A DNA stretch of 64,000 bases from Streptomyces sp. TRM68416 (GTDB lineage: Bacteria; Actinomycetota; Actinomycetes; Streptomycetales; Streptomycetaceae), in NCBI RefSeq assembly GCF_014596915.1, contig NZ_JACVWU010000012.1:186001-250000 (forward strand), read 5' to 3'. Position numbers and translations under genes: made by a program. Each line of letters starts with the position of its first letter. Position 1 is the stretch's first letter. This document shows positions 50,396 to 59,627 of the stretch, piece by piece. The notes under the pieces are model-generated. The model did not search any database, had not been told where the DNA came from, and saw only the letters and a program-made list of their open reading frames with translations.

Positions 50396-51247
50396 TCAGT
50401 CGCCGACCCGCGCCGCGGCGGCGTTCACCTCCGGATCGACCCACTGCTGCCACCGCTTGCTCGTCGCGAGGGCCTGCACCTGGGCCGCCCGGTAGTCGGT
50501 CCCGGTCGCGGTCACGACCACGCGCGTGCCGTCCGGGCGCAGTACGTCGGCCGTGAGTTCGGAGCCGCCGTCGTGCTCCCGGAAGAGCAGCACCGCCCCG
50601 TCACCGAGCTTGGCGATCCGGCAGCCGTCGTCCCCTTCCCGGCAGGAGTAGTGCCTGCCCAGCTCGGACAGCGACGGCATGTGGGTCGGTCCGGTCATCT
50701 CGGGCTTGCGCGTGGGGCGGTTGAACCCGGAGCCGTCCTCGCCGCTCTTCTCCGCCTCCTGCACAAAGGCCCCTTGCAGCCACACGGCCACTGTCCCCCC
50801 GCCCCCCAGCGTGACCTTCCCGTGCGTCTGCACGGCGGTGTACGCCGGATCGCTGTCCCGCGACTCGGTCTTCGTCACCGAGGGCCTGTCCGGCAGGAGT
50901 TCGGCCAGCAGCGCGACCGTGGCGGCGCCCGTCACGGCCTCCTTGCCCGGTGGGGCGGAGCGGCTGCCGACGGAGAAGTCGGGCAGGGCGACGGTCTGCA
51001 CCGTGTCCTGCTGTTCCGGCAGGGTGAGCAGCAGTGCCGCGGCGGTCAGTGCCGCCGTCGCCGTCACGGCCGTGCTCCACAGCGCCACCCGCCTGTGCCG
51101 CCGGGTGCGGGTGCCTCGGGCCACCGCGCCCGACACCAGGAACTCGGTGCGCAGCGGGAGGTCGTTCAGCGCGGTGTCGAGGGCGCGGGACAGCTCGGGG
51201 CCGTACCGCAGGTCGTCGTCGAGGGGAGTGGACTCGTCGTGCCGCAT
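50396..51247 (-). CDS. Single-pass membrane protein paired with ECF sigma factor
   Basis: A 283-residue protein. A short cytoplasmic N-terminal part (PLDDDLRYGPELSRALDTAL) is followed by a TM helix at about 55-77 (VALWSTAVTATAALTAAALL) and an extracellular beta-rich domain (LGGGGTVAVWLQGAFVQEAE). The position after a SigE-family sigma gene suggests a membrane regulator or anti-sigma factor, but the HxxxCxxC zinc motif of ZAS anti-sigmas is absent. The genes are separated by 75 bp. The role is inferred from context only. Confidence 0.7.
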   Translation of the reverse strand: MRHDESTPLDDDLRYGPELSRALDTALNDLPLRTEFLVSGAVARGTRTRRHRRVALWSTAVTATAALTAAALLLTLPEQQDTVQTVALPDFSVGSRSAPPGKEAVTGAATVALLAELLPDRPSVTKTESRDSDPAYTAVQTHGKVTLGGGGTVAVWLQGAFVQEAEKSGEDGSGFNRPTRKPEMTGPTHMPSLSELGRHYSCREGDDGCRIAKLGDGAVLLFREHDGGSELTADVLRPDGTRVVVTATGTDYRAAQVQALATSKRWQQWVDPEVNAAAARVGD

Positions 51248-51322
51248 GGGTGCACCGTCCTTTCCGGTGTCGCGGGGTCCGGGACGCGGGGCGGGGTCCG
51301 GCCGGCGGGGCCGGGATCGGGG

Positions 51323-51832
51323 TCAGCGCACGGCTATCGAGTCCTGTCCGTCCCCTATCGTGCGGCGCAGTCTGGCCAGCGCGCGGCTGCTGCGGTTGCG
51401 CACGGAACTCTGGGTCATCCCCAGCACGGACGCGGTCTCCTCCACGCTGCGGTCCTCCCAGTAGCGCAGGACGACCACGGCACGGTCGCGCAGGGGCAGT
51501 TCGGCCAGCGCCGCGAGCAGGGTGACGCGCAGCGCGCCGTCCGGGTCGGAGGCGGCGGACGGTTCGGGCAGGGTCGCCACGGGACGCTCCGTGGAGCGCC
51601 GCAGCCGCCGGTGCGAGATGTAGGTACGCATGAGCACGGTGTGCGCGTACGCCTCCGGGCTGTCCGTGCGCCGTACCCGGGACCAGGACGAGAAGATCTT
51701 GCCGAGTGCCGTCTGCACCAGATCCTCGGCCAGGTGCCAGTCGCCGCTCATCAGCAGGGCGGTGCGGAAGAGGCGCGGCGTGAGGGCGCGGGCGAACCCC
51801 TGGAACTCCTCAAGAGTCCTGGCAGTCGACAC
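51323..51832 (-). CDS. SigE family (ECF) RNA polymerase sigma factor
   Basis: A 169-residue sigma-70 family ECF protein. Region 2 includes LTPRLFRTALLMSGDWHLAE and DLVQTALGKIFSSWSRVRRT. Region 4 has the HTH WEDRSVEETASVLGMTQSSV. It matches the SigE family typical of Streptomyces. The GTG at 51832 gives the usual N-terminus (STARTLEEFQGFARAL) and has GGAA upstream; the open frame extends to 51958. It heads the block of membrane partner, lipoprotein and exporter genes. Confidence 0.9.
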   Translation of the reverse strand: MSTARTLEEFQGFARALTPRLFRTALLMSGDWHLAEDLVQTALGKIFSSWSRVRRTDSPEAYAHTVLMRTYISHRRLRRSTERPVATLPEPSAASDPDGALRVTLLAALAELPLRDRAVVVLRYWEDRSVEETASVLGMTQSSVRNRSSRALARLRRTIGDGQDSIAVR

Positions 51833-51940
51833 TCGGTTCCGCCCTTTCCCCGCCGTCAGCTCCTCCACATCCGGTAGACGCTTCGGCCGGCCGCCCGTGT
51901 CGCACCCGGAGCGGAGATTTTTTCGCGGCCGCCAAAACGG

Positions 51941-51977
51941 CGGCGGCCCGCTCCCCACCAGGGGGAGCGGGCCGCCG
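51941..51977 (-). terminator. Strong terminator of the large acyl-CoA dehydrogenase
   Basis: CGGCGGCCCGCTCCCC (51941-51956) and GGGGAGCGGGCCGCCG (51962-51977) form a perfect 16-bp stem with a 5-nt loop. On the minus strand it is followed by CCGTTTTGGC. It isolates the sigma factor gene from the dehydrogenase transcript. Confidence 0.85.
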
Positions 51978-51990
51978 CAGAGCGGTCGGG

Positions 51991-53817
51991 TCAGAACGCG
52001 GCCTCGTCCAGCTCCATCAGGTCCAGGTCCACGCCCGCGGCGAGCTTGCGCGCGCCGGTGACGCCCGGCAGGACGTTGGCCGCGAAGAACTTCGCCGCCG
52101 CGATCTTGCCGGTGTAGAAGGCCTTGTCCTTGGCGGAGGCGGTCTCCAGCTTCTCGGCGGCCACGGCCGCGCCCTTGAGGAGCAGGTAGCCGACGACGAC
52201 GTCACCGGAGGCCATGAGGAGGCGGGTGGTGTTGAGGCCCACCTTGTAGATGTTCTTGACGTCCTGCTCGGTGGCCGCGAGGTCGGTCAGCATCAGGCCG
52301 ACGATGGCCTCCAGCTCGACGGCGGCCTTGGCCAGGTGGTCCCGGGCGCCCGCGAGCTCCTCGCCGCCCGTGCCGAGGGCCAGGAACTTCTTGATGTCCT
52401 CGGCCAGGGCGTTCAGGGCCGCGCCCTGGTTGCGGACGATCTTCCGGAAGAAGAAGTCCTGGCCCTGGATGGCCGTGGTGCCCTCGTAGAGGGTGTCGAT
52501 CTTGGCGTCCCGGATGTACTGCTCGATCGGGTACTCCTGCAGGAAGCCGGAGCCGCCGAAGGTCTGCAGCGACTGGGCGAGCTGCTCGTAACCCTTCTCG
52601 GAGCCGTAGCCCTTGACGATGGGCAGGAGGAGGTCGTTGAGCGCGTGCTCGGCCTTGGCGTCCTCGCCCGCCGCCTCCTTGACCGCGATGGTGTCCTGGA
52701 TCGAGGCCGTGTAGAGGACGAGGGCGCGCATGCCCTCCGCGTACGCCTTCTGCGTCATCAGCGAGCGGCGCACGTCCGGGTGGTGGGTGATGGTGACCTT
52801 GGGCGCGGTCTTGTCCATGAAGTTCGCCAGGTCCGGACCCTGGACGCGCTCCTTGGCGTACTCCAGGGCGTTGAGGTAGCCGGTGGAGAGCGTGGAGATC
52901 GCCTTCGTGCCGACCATCATGCGGGCGAACTCGATGATGCGGAACATCTGGCGGATGCCGTCGTGCTTGTCGCCGATCAGCCAGCCCTTGGCGGGGTGCC
53001 GGTCGCCGAAGGTCATCTCGCAGGTGTTGGAGGCCTTCAGGCCCATCTTGTGCTCGACGTTGGTGGCGTAGACGCCGTTGCGCTCGCCCAGCTCGCCGGT
53101 CTCGAAGTCGAAGAGGTACTTCGGGACGAGGAAGAGGGACAGGCCCTTGGTGCCGGGGCCGGCGCCCTCGGGACGGGCGAGGACGTAGTGGAGGATGTTC
53201 TCCTCCATGTCGTGCTCACCGGAGGTGATGAAGCGCTTGACGCCCTCGATGTGCCAGGAGCCGTCCTCCTGCTGCACGGCCTTGGTGCGGCCGGCGCCCA
53301 CGTCGGAGCCCGCGTCGGGCTCGGTGAGCACCATGGTCGAGCCCCAGGTCCGCTCGACCGCGATCTGCGCGATCTTCTTCTGGACGTCGTTGCCCTCGTC
53401 GTAGAGGATCCCGGCGAACGCCGGGCCGGAGGAGTACATCCACACGGCCGGGTTCGAGCCGAGGATCAGCTCCGCGTACGACCAGATCAGCGACGGCGGG
53501 GCGGTGGTGCCGCCGATCGGCTCGGGCAGGCCCAGACGCCAGTACTCGGAGTCCATGAAGGCCTTGTAGCTCTTCTTGAAGGACGCCGGGACCGGCGCGG
53601 TGTTCGTCTCGGGGTCGAAGACCGGCGGGTTGCGGTCGGCGTCCGCGAAGGACTCCGCCAGGTCGTTCTCGGCCAGGCGGGTCATCTCCTCGAGGATGCT
53701 CTTCGCGGTCTCGACGTCCATCTCCTCGAAGGGACCGGTGCCGTACAGCTTGTCGCGTCCGAGTACTTCGAAGAGGTTGAACTCGATGTCACGCAGATTC
53801 GACTTGTAGTGCCCCAT
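51991..53817 (-). CDS. Acyl-CoA dehydrogenase, large (about 600-residue) type
   Basis: A 608-residue acyl-CoA dehydrogenase of the long class, with extra N- and C-terminal domains compared with the 377-residue enzyme at 2.7 kb. [17 protein letters not shown]-type sequence ([18 protein letters not shown]) and FITSGEHDM mark the flavin site, and [20 protein letters not shown] gives the catalytic-Glu end region. ATG at 53817 ([20 protein letters not shown]) has GGAG 8 nt upstream. It oxidises long- or medium-chain acyl-CoAs in beta-oxidation. Single gene with strong terminator. Confidence 0.9.
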   Translation of the reverse strand: MGHYKSNLRDIEFNLFEVLGRDKLYGTGPFEEMDVETAKSILEEMTRLAENDLAESFADADRNPPVFDPETNTAPVPASFKKSYKAFMDSEYWRLGLPEPIGGTTAPPSLIWSYAELILGSNPAVWMYSSGPAFAGILYDEGNDVQKKIAQIAVERTWGSTMVLTEPDAGSDVGAGRTKAVQQEDGSWHIEGVKRFITSGEHDMEENILHYVLARPEGAGPGTKGLSLFLVPKYLFDFETGELGERNGVYATNVEHKMGLKASNTCEMTFGDRHPAKGWLIGDKHDGIRQMFRIIEFARMMVGTKAISTLSTGYLNALEYAKERVQGPDLANFMDKTAPKVTITHHPDVRRSLMTQKAYAEGMRALVLYTASIQDTIAVKEAAGEDAKAEHALNDLLLPIVKGYGSEKGYEQLAQSLQTFGGSGFLQEYPIEQYIRDAKIDTLYEGTTAIQGQDFFFRKIVRNQGAALNALAEDIKKFLALGTGGEELAGARDHLAKAAVELEAIVGLMLTDLAATEQDVKNIYKVGLNTTRLLMASGDVVVGYLLLKGAAVAAEKLETASAKDKAFYTGKIAAAKFFAANVLPGVTGARKLAAGVDLDLMELDEAAF

Positions 53818-53945
53818 GGCGACGGCTCCGTAGAGAGATCGGCGAGGCACTGGATCCTCGCGCTAGTTCACGTACCAACAAGTAGCTACGATGATGCTAC
53901 CCGTCAGTAATAAGCCGCAACCCCGATCCGGCCATCTGTGACGGG

Positions 53946-54788
53946 TCACACCGGAACCACCAGCGTGGCGGTGTATCCCTCCTTCGCGTTCCCCCGCACG
54001 GTCGCCAGCTGCCGGTCGTAGCCGTCGCTGAAAATGTTGTCCGTCTCGATCGAAAGCCGCCGGAGGTTGGCCACACTCCCGCTGTAGCCGTCCGTCGCGT
54101 ACACCGCTTCGCACACGTCGGCGGGGAGCGCGAGCTGCGAGGTGTTGGTGATCGCGGTGGCCGCGGTGGCGTCCGCCAGGCTGCCGTAGACCTCGAAGTG
54201 GATGTGCGGCCAGCGGCCCGGGTAGCAGCCCGGGAAGACGCTTCTGAAGGTCACCCGCCCCTTGTCGTCCGTCTCCTGGACGCCCCGCAGGTAGTTCTCC
54301 TCCGTGACGCCCTCGGAGTACAGCGAGTAGGCGCCGTCCCGGTCGCAGTGCCAGACGTACACGGCCGCACCCGCCTTCGGAGTCCCGCAGCCCGCCGAGT
54401 CCGCGTCCACCACCGTGAGCGTGAACGTCAGCGGTACGCCCTCGGCGGTGCCCCCGGCCGAGTCGCCGAAGCTGGAGGTGATGTCACCGCGCACGACACC
54501 GCTCTCCCGCAGCACGTTCACGCCGTTGGAACCGTCGCCCGGGAAGGGACCGGCGGTCTCCTCGGGGATGGTCGCGCACTCACCGGGGGAGTCGGGGGAT
54601 GCGGGATCGGGGGACGCGGCGCCCTCCTCGGACGTGCAGCCCACCAGCGGGATCAGCCCCGCTCCCGCCCCCGCCATCAGCCGGATCATCCGCCGACGGG
54701 CGAGGACGGGAAGGTCGTAGGACAACCCCCGGTCGTGCTCGTCGTGCGCGGTGTGCTCATGGGGCCCTGCGTGGTCATGGCTCGGCAT
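53946..54788 (-). CDS. Exported intradiol dioxygenase-like protein (Tat lipoprotein)
   Basis: A 280-residue protein. A His-rich N-terminal tail (HDHAGPHEHTAHDEHD) precedes a Tat-type signal (ARRRMIRLMAGAGAGLIPLV) and lipobox Cys51. The mature part is an intradiol ring-cleavage dioxygenase fold. VYVWHCDRDGAYSLYS and GCYPGRWPHIHFEVY hold the Tyr, Tyr, His, His iron ligands. Secreted relatives act on catechols or plant aromatics. The N-terminal His stretch may bind metal. The catalytic class is visible; the substrate is not. Confidence 0.85.
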   Translation of the reverse strand: MPSHDHAGPHEHTAHDEHDRGLSYDLPVLARRRMIRLMAGAGAGLIPLVGCTSEEGAASPDPASPDSPGECATIPEETAGPFPGDGSNGVNVLRESGVVRGDITSSFGDSAGGTAEGVPLTFTLTVVDADSAGCGTPKAGAAVYVWHCDRDGAYSLYSEGVTEENYLRGVQETDDKGRVTFRSVFPGCYPGRWPHIHFEVYGSLADATAATAITNTSQLALPADVCEAVYATDGYSGSVANLRRLSIETDNIFSDGYDRQLATVRGNAKEGYTATLVVPV

Positions 54789-54900
54789 GCCACGACGCTA
54801 CGAGCGGCGGACGCGCGGAAACCAGGGCGGCGGCTTGTCAAACTCCTGTCGATTTGCCGCGGCCCCCTGCACCGGCCCGCCTCTCGGTACGCTTGCGCCT

Positions 54901-55374
54901 ATGTATGGATACGGCCAGCCCATGGAAGGAGGGGCTGCACAGCAGGGCTACGTCCCGCCGCAGCAGCCCATGTCCGGCGGTTACGGCCAGCAGCCACCGC
55001 TGTACCCCGAGCCGTCCCCGCCCTCGCTCGCGGACGCGGTGCGGGCCTTCACCACCGGCCAGCTGGCGGCGGAGGACTTCCAGCAGGTCTTCGCGACCTC
55101 CAAGGTCTACTGCCCGCGCGGCGACAACCCGGGCTTCCTCGCCCTGCACAACACCCAGCAGCCGGTGATCCCCATGTTCACCTCGCTGAAGGAGCTGCGC
55201 CGGTACGCGGGCAAGGAGTCCAAGTACTTCGTGATCACCGGCGCCGAGGTGATCGACCTCCTGCCGACCGGCTACGGCTTCGTCCTCGACATGGAGGGCG
55301 AGCACCGCATGGTCTTCGACGCGAAGGCGGTCGAGGAGATGGTCGACTTCGCGATGCGCAGGATGTACGGCTAG
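54901..55374 (+). CDS. SseB family protein
   Basis: A 157-residue protein: a Gly/Gln/Pro-rich disordered N-terminus (about 1-45; QQGYVPPQQPMSGGYGQQPP), then an SseB-type domain (SLADAVRAFTTGQLAAEDFQ to YGFVLDMEGEHRMVF). SseB-domain proteins in actinobacteria are of unknown function, although some relatives are secretion-system chaperones. The ATG at 54901 is the first reasonable start; the open frame upstream is antisense shadow. It stands alone; the 207 bp after it hold no gene or hairpin I can support. Confidence 0.82.
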   Translation: MYGYGQPMEGGAAQQGYVPPQQPMSGGYGQQPPLYPEPSPPSLADAVRAFTTGQLAAEDFQQVFATSKVYCPRGDNPGFLALHNTQQPVIPMFTSLKELRRYAGKESKYFVITGAEVIDLLPTGYGFVLDMEGEHRMVFDAKAVEEMVDFAMRRMYG

Positions 55375-55581
55375 GCCTTCCGCTCACGGAGGTGAGTGCA
55401 GGAACATCTCGCCTGGACATCACCCCCCGGATATTCCTCCCCCCTTGTCACAGCCATGCCATAGAGTGCCCCTGGCAGCCGCGCCCCGCAGGCCATCGCC
55501 TTCCGGCGATCCGCTTCCGGGCGTCGCGCGGCGCTCTCAACTCCCCGGCACTGCCGGGTCCTTCTGTGGGGGTACATCACT

Positions 55582-57519
55582 GTGCGCATGCGCAGCACTT
55601 CGGCCGCGACGGCACTCGCGGTCCTCTTCAGCTCGGCGGCCCTGAGCGTCGCCGCGGCCGGCCCCGCCTCGGCCGCGACGGCCGTCGTCGCCTCGCCCGG
55701 CGGAATCGTCACGGACGGCCAGCGGGTCTTCCTGGGCGACAGCTCGGCCGGCAAGGTCCTGGCCGCCGACCACACCGGCGCCGTGCGCGCCTCGGTGAGC
55801 GGGGTCGCCGGGGTCACCGACCTGGCGCTGTCGGAGGACGGCGCCACGCTGTACGCGGCCTCGCCCGCCCGGCACGAGATCGTGGCCCTGGACGCGGCCA
55901 CCCTGGGCGTCAAGGCCCGCTACGCCGTCGCCACCGACACCGGCCCGCGCCACGTGGCGTTCTCCGCCGGCAAGGTCTGGTTCACGTACGGCGACCAGTG
56001 GGACGGCGACCTGGGCTCGGTCGACCCGGCGGTGGACCCGGAGACCGGCGCCGACCCGGTGGCGCTGGCCCAGTTCCCGAAGGAGGGCACCTCGGTCGGG
56101 ATGTGGGGCCAGGCCCTGCTGGACACCGACCCGCAGCGTCCGGGCGTGCTGGCCGTCGGCGAGACCGGACTGTCCACGGGCTCGATGGCCGTCCTCGACG
56201 TGTCGAGCGGGACGCCCCAGCTGACCGCCTGGCACTCCGGTGACTACTCGCTGAACCACGGCATCGGGGACGTCGACCTCGTCGCCGGCGCCGACGAGGT
56301 GCTCGTCAACGGCACCGACCGGGACGCCTACGCGGACGGCAAGTTCGCCAAGGCCGGCGCCTACCCTGCCGGACAGCGGGCCGACGTCGCGAGCGACGGC
56401 CTGATCGCGCAGATCGCGGGCAGCAAGGTCGCCGTCTACCGGCCGAACGCCAAGCAGCCCGTACGCACCTACAGCGTCACCGCGTCCGACGTGGCCTGGG
56501 CCCCGGACTCCTCCCGGATCTTCGCCCTGGTCCCGAGCGGCGGCGGCTACGCCCTCAAGGCGCTCACCAACCCGACGCTCAACGTCCCCACCCTCACCGT
56601 CAACGCCCCGGCCACGGCCGCCCGCGCCAAGCCGCTCACCGTCACCGGCAAGCTCTCCGCGACGGTGCCGCTGCCGGCCGGCGCCCAGCTCTCGGTCACC
56701 CGCACCGACATCGAGAGCCCCAACGGCAAGGCGCTGCCCGCCGTCACGGTCAAGGCGGACGGCACCTACTCCTTCACCAACACCCCGCCCGCCGGCGGCA
56801 AGGTGAAGTACACGGTGAAGTACGCGGGCGACGCCACGCACACCTCGGCGACCGCCTCCGACACCGTCGAGGTCTCCCGCGCCGCGACCTCGCTCAGCCT
56901 GAACAACAACGGCAAGGTGTACGGCTACGGCGCCGACGTCAGGTTCACCGCCCACCTCGGCAAGACGTACAAGAACCGCACGGTGGAGATCTGGGCCGAC
57001 CCGTACGGCAAGGACAAGCCCAAGAAGCTGATCAAGAAGGGCACGGTCAACTCCAACGGCAACCTCTCCGCCGTCGTGGACATGAAGCGGAACACCGCCG
57101 TCACGGCCGTCTTCAAGGGTGACGCCCGGTACAAGCCGAAGACCGTGAAGTCGACCGCGTACGCCAGGGCGAAGGTCTCCGTCGCCGTCTCCAAGCACTA
57201 CAAGAAGGCGAAGATCGGCACGAAGACGTACTACTGGTTCCGCAAGAGCACCGACCCGCTGCTCACCACGACCATGAACTACTACCAGGGCCGCCAGCAG
57301 CGCTTCGACCTCCAGGTCTACTACCAGGGCTCGTGGTACGCGCTGGACTCCGAGTACTTCCAGCTCGGCCCGGACGGCAAGTCGGCCGTGAGCCTCGGCG
57401 CGCCCGGCGAGGCGGGCATCAAGGCGCGGATGCGTTCGGTCTACGTCAAGGGCTCGTCCGGTGACAACGTGAACGCGACGACCTACAGCTCCTGGAAGTA
57501 CCTGTACTTCAGCAACTGA
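55582..57519 (+). CDS. Secreted protein with beta-propeller-like and Ig-like regions
   Basis: A 645-residue exported protein. The signal peptide (TSAATALAVLFSSAALSVAA) cleaves near PASA-AT. Residues about 30-330 have YncE-like repeats (VTDLALSEDGATLYAASPAR), suggesting a beta-propeller. Residues about 330-430 contain an Ig-like/Big domain (FTNTPPAGGKVKYTVKYAGD). The rest has further beta-sandwich-like repeats rich in Lys and Tyr. No enzyme motif. It is probably a cell-surface or matrix protein. GTG at 55582 or ATG at 55588 starts the same frame. Confidence 0.78.
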   Translation: MRMRSTSAATALAVLFSSAALSVAAAGPASAATAVVASPGGIVTDGQRVFLGDSSAGKVLAADHTGAVRASVSGVAGVTDLALSEDGATLYAASPARHEIVALDAATLGVKARYAVATDTGPRHVAFSAGKVWFTYGDQWDGDLGSVDPAVDPETGADPVALAQFPKEGTSVGMWGQALLDTDPQRPGVLAVGETGLSTGSMAVLDVSSGTPQLTAWHSGDYSLNHGIGDVDLVAGADEVLVNGTDRDAYADGKFAKAGAYPAGQRADVASDGLIAQIAGSKVAVYRPNAKQPVRTYSVTASDVAWAPDSSRIFALVPSGGGYALKALTNPTLNVPTLTVNAPATAARAKPLTVTGKLSATVPLPAGAQLSVTRTDIESPNGKALPAVTVKADGTYSFTNTPPAGGKVKYTVKYAGDATHTSATASDTVEVSRAATSLSLNNNGKVYGYGADVRFTAHLGKTYKNRTVEIWADPYGKDKPKKLIKKGTVNSNGNLSAVVDMKRNTAVTAVFKGDARYKPKTVKSTAYARAKVSVAVSKHYKKAKIGTKTYYWFRKSTDPLLTTTMNYYQGRQQRFDLQVYYQGSWYALDSEYFQLGPDGKSAVSLGAPGEAGIKARMRSVYVKGSSGDNVNATTYSSWKYLYFSN

Positions 57520-57533
57520 CGCCACTGAGAGAG

Positions 57534-57563
57534 AGCCCGGAGGGAATGCCCTCCGGGCTTTCT
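57534..57563 (+). terminator. Rho-independent terminator after the secreted protein
   Basis: AGCCCGGAGGG (57534-57544) and CCCTCCGGGCT (57549-57559) form a perfect 11-bp stem with a 4-nt loop, followed by TTCT. Confidence 0.85.
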
Positions 57564-57624
57564 GTGTTGGGGCTGGCAGAAAGTTCAATGCTCAACTAAA
57601 GTGGACGCACAAGGAGGTACCGAC

Positions 57625-58596
57625 ATGCCTGCAGTGACCGTCGAGAACCCACTGACGCTGCCGCGCGTCACCGCCCCCGCCGACGCAGCGGCCCGTCCCG
57701 TCCTCACCGTCACGACCGCCCCGAGCGGCTTCGAGGGCGAGGGCTTCCCGGTACGCCGTGCGTTCGCCGGGATCAACTACCGTCATCTGGACCCGTTCAT
57801 CATGATGGACCAGATGGGAGAGGTGGACTACGGTCCGATGGAGCCGAAGGGGACCCCCTGGCACCCCCATCGAGGCTTCGAGACCGTCACGTACATCATC
57901 GACGGGACCTTCATCCACCAGGACAGCAATGGTGGCGGCGGCACGATCACCAATGGCGACACCCAGTGGATGACCGCGGGCTCCGGCCTACTCCACATCG
58001 AGACCCCGCCCGAGTCGCTCGTGATGTCCGGCGGACTCTTCCACGGCCTCCAGCTGTGGGTGAACCTCCCCGCCAAGGACAAGATGAAGGACCCGCGCTA
58101 CCAGGACATCCGCGGCGGCCAGGTCCAGCTCCTGACCTCGCCGGACGGCGGCGCCCTCGTGCGCGTCATCGCCGGTGAACTGGACGGCCACCAGGGTCCG
58201 GGCATCACGCACACCCCGATCACGATGGTCCACGCGACCCTCGCGCCGGGCGCGGAGATCACGCTTCCGTGGCGTGAGGACTTCAACGCGCTGGCCTACG
58301 TCCTCGCCGGCCGCGGCTCGGTCGGCACGGACCGGCGTCCCGTCCACCTCGGCCAGACGGCGGTCTTCGGCGCCGGCGGCTCCCTGACCGTCCGCGCGGA
58401 CGACAAGCAGGACTCCCACACCCCGGACCTGGAGGTCGTCCTCCTCGGCGGACAGCCGATCCGTGAGCCCATGGCCCACTACGGCCCGTTCGTGATGAAC
58501 ACCAAGGACGAGCTCATGCAGGCCTTCGAGGACTTCCAGAAGGGCCGCCTGGGCACGATCCCGGCCGTGCACGGGATGTCGGAGGGCGGCCTGTAG
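57625..58596 (+). CDS. Pirin family protein
   Basis: A 323-residue bicupin of the pirin family. HPHRGFETVTYIIDG and TAGSGLLHIETPP supply the metal ligands (three His and one Glu) of the N-terminal cupin; GAEITLPWREDFNALAYVLA belongs to the C-terminal one. Some pirins are quercetinases, and in Streptomyces they have been linked to oxidative stress and fatty acid oxidation. AAGGAGG lies 7 nt before the ATG at 57625, which decides the start. No adjacent regulator. Confidence 0.9.
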   Translation: MPAVTVENPLTLPRVTAPADAAARPVLTVTTAPSGFEGEGFPVRRAFAGINYRHLDPFIMMDQMGEVDYGPMEPKGTPWHPHRGFETVTYIIDGTFIHQDSNGGGGTITNGDTQWMTAGSGLLHIETPPESLVMSGGLFHGLQLWVNLPAKDKMKDPRYQDIRGGQVQLLTSPDGGALVRVIAGELDGHQGPGITHTPITMVHATLAPGAEITLPWREDFNALAYVLAGRGSVGTDRRPVHLGQTAVFGAGGSLTVRADDKQDSHTPDLEVVLLGGQPIREPMAHYGPFVMNTKDELMQAFEDFQKGRLGTIPAVHGMSEGGL

Positions 58597-58623
58597 GGGC
58601 GCGGACCTCACAGGTCGGGCGAG

Positions 58624-58658
58624 GCCCGAAGCCGCACGTCGGATCCGCGGCTTCGGGC
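58624..58658 (+). terminator. Terminator of the pirin gene
   Basis: GCCCGAAGCCGC (58624-58635) and GCGGCTTCGGGC (58647-58658) form a perfect 12-bp stem with an 11-nt loop, 28 bp after the stop. No U-tract, as is common in Streptomyces. Confidence 0.75.
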
Positions 58659-58699
58659 TCCCGCGCGCCGGTCCACGGCAGCACGTCGAGACGGACGCC

Positions 58700-58764
58700 G
58701 CCTGCCCGCCGGCCAGGGTGCGGACGTCCGCGAAGGCCGTCGCGGGGCGGACCTCGATGACCAT
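58700..58764 (-). pseudogene. Remnant of a GNAT acetyltransferase N-terminus
   Basis: The minus strand starting at ATG 58764 reads MVIEVRPATAFADVRTLAG, which resembles the N-terminus of the actinobacterial GNAT proteins that begin with IEVRPATAFEDVR. The frame then loses similarity (AASVSTCCRGPARG) and ends after terminator DNA. No complete domain remains. Probably an eroded gene between the pirin and membrane-protein genes; chance similarity cannot be excluded. Confidence 0.4.
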
Positions 58765-58868
58765 GCGTCCACGGTCGTACGACGGGAGAGGCCGTCGCGG
58801 CGGGCGCATACTGAGAAAGAGTCCTGTTCCGGGACCCTCGCGTGAGTGTCTTCACGTGGGAGGCCGAC

Positions 58869-59552
58869 ATGACGACACCGACGACCACCCCTGCGGCGCA
58901 CGGCGGCGCCGGGGAGAGCCCGCGCAGAACCCTCTGGCCCGGTCTCGCCGGGGTCGCCTCGGGCGTACTGATGCTCGTGGCGCTGCTGGTGATCTTCGCC
59001 GGTGGACCGGACACCGAGGGCAGGGACGGGCTGCGCGAGACCCTCGCCTTCTACAGCGACGACGGCAACCTCGACCGTACCGAGGGCATGGCCGTGATGC
59101 TGCTGCTGTCGGCGCTGCTGTTCCTGTGGTTCCTCGGGGCGCTCGCGCGGCTCGCCGGGAACCGCTCGCACCTGGTACTCGCCGGCGGAGCCGTCTACGC
59201 GGCGCTGTTGATGATCGCCACGCTCGCCGGGTCCATCTACGCCATCTCCGCCAACAACACCGACTCCTTCCAGGTCGGCCCCGGCACGGCCATGGTCGCG
59301 CTGCTGCTCCTGGACATGGCCTACGCCGGTTTCGTCGCCGCCATGGCAGCCGCTGCGGTGCTGCTGTTCACGGTGTGGCGGGTGGCCGTGACGACCCGGG
59401 CGGTGCCGGCCTGGCTGGGCTGGTGCGCGTTCGCCATCGCGGTGCTGTCCCTGGCGGGGCCGTTCAGCGCCTGGCTGACCGTGCTGCTCATGCCCCTGTG
59501 GACGCTGGCCGCGGGACTGCTGCTCGCGCTGCGCGGACCGGCCGCACCCTGA
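58869..59552 (+). CDS. DUF4386-like multi-pass membrane protein
   Basis: A 227-residue protein with about six TM helices (LAGVASGVLMLVALLVIFAG, MLLLSALLFLWFLGALARLA, LVLAGGAVYAALLMIATLAG and others). It resembles hypothetical actinobacterial membrane proteins; the DUF4386 comparison is from topology alone and uncertain. The ATG at 58869 has GGAGG 6 nt upstream. It may be an independent gene; the next gene begins 75 bp later. Confidence 0.65.
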   Translation: MTTPTTTPAAHGGAGESPRRTLWPGLAGVASGVLMLVALLVIFAGGPDTEGRDGLRETLAFYSDDGNLDRTEGMAVMLLLSALLFLWFLGALARLAGNRSHLVLAGGAVYAALLMIATLAGSIYAISANNTDSFQVGPGTAMVALLLLDMAYAGFVAAMAAAAVLLFTVWRVAVTTRAVPAWLGWCAFAIAVLSLAGPFSAWLTVLLMPLWTLAAGLLLALRGPAAP

Positions 59553-59627
59553 CCGGCCGCTGACGCCTCGTCACCCGAGTGGGTCCGCCGAGGGGTGGGG
59601 GCGGGGCGGGCGTGGTCGGCTGGAGGG

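Noticed and set aside
57988-58809. Minus-strand reading frame of 273 residues opposite the pirin gene
   Set aside because: It is antisense to a well-supported pirin gene, with shadow-type composition. Only the first 17 or so residues of a different minus-strand start at 58764 resemble a real family, which is reported separately as a remnant.
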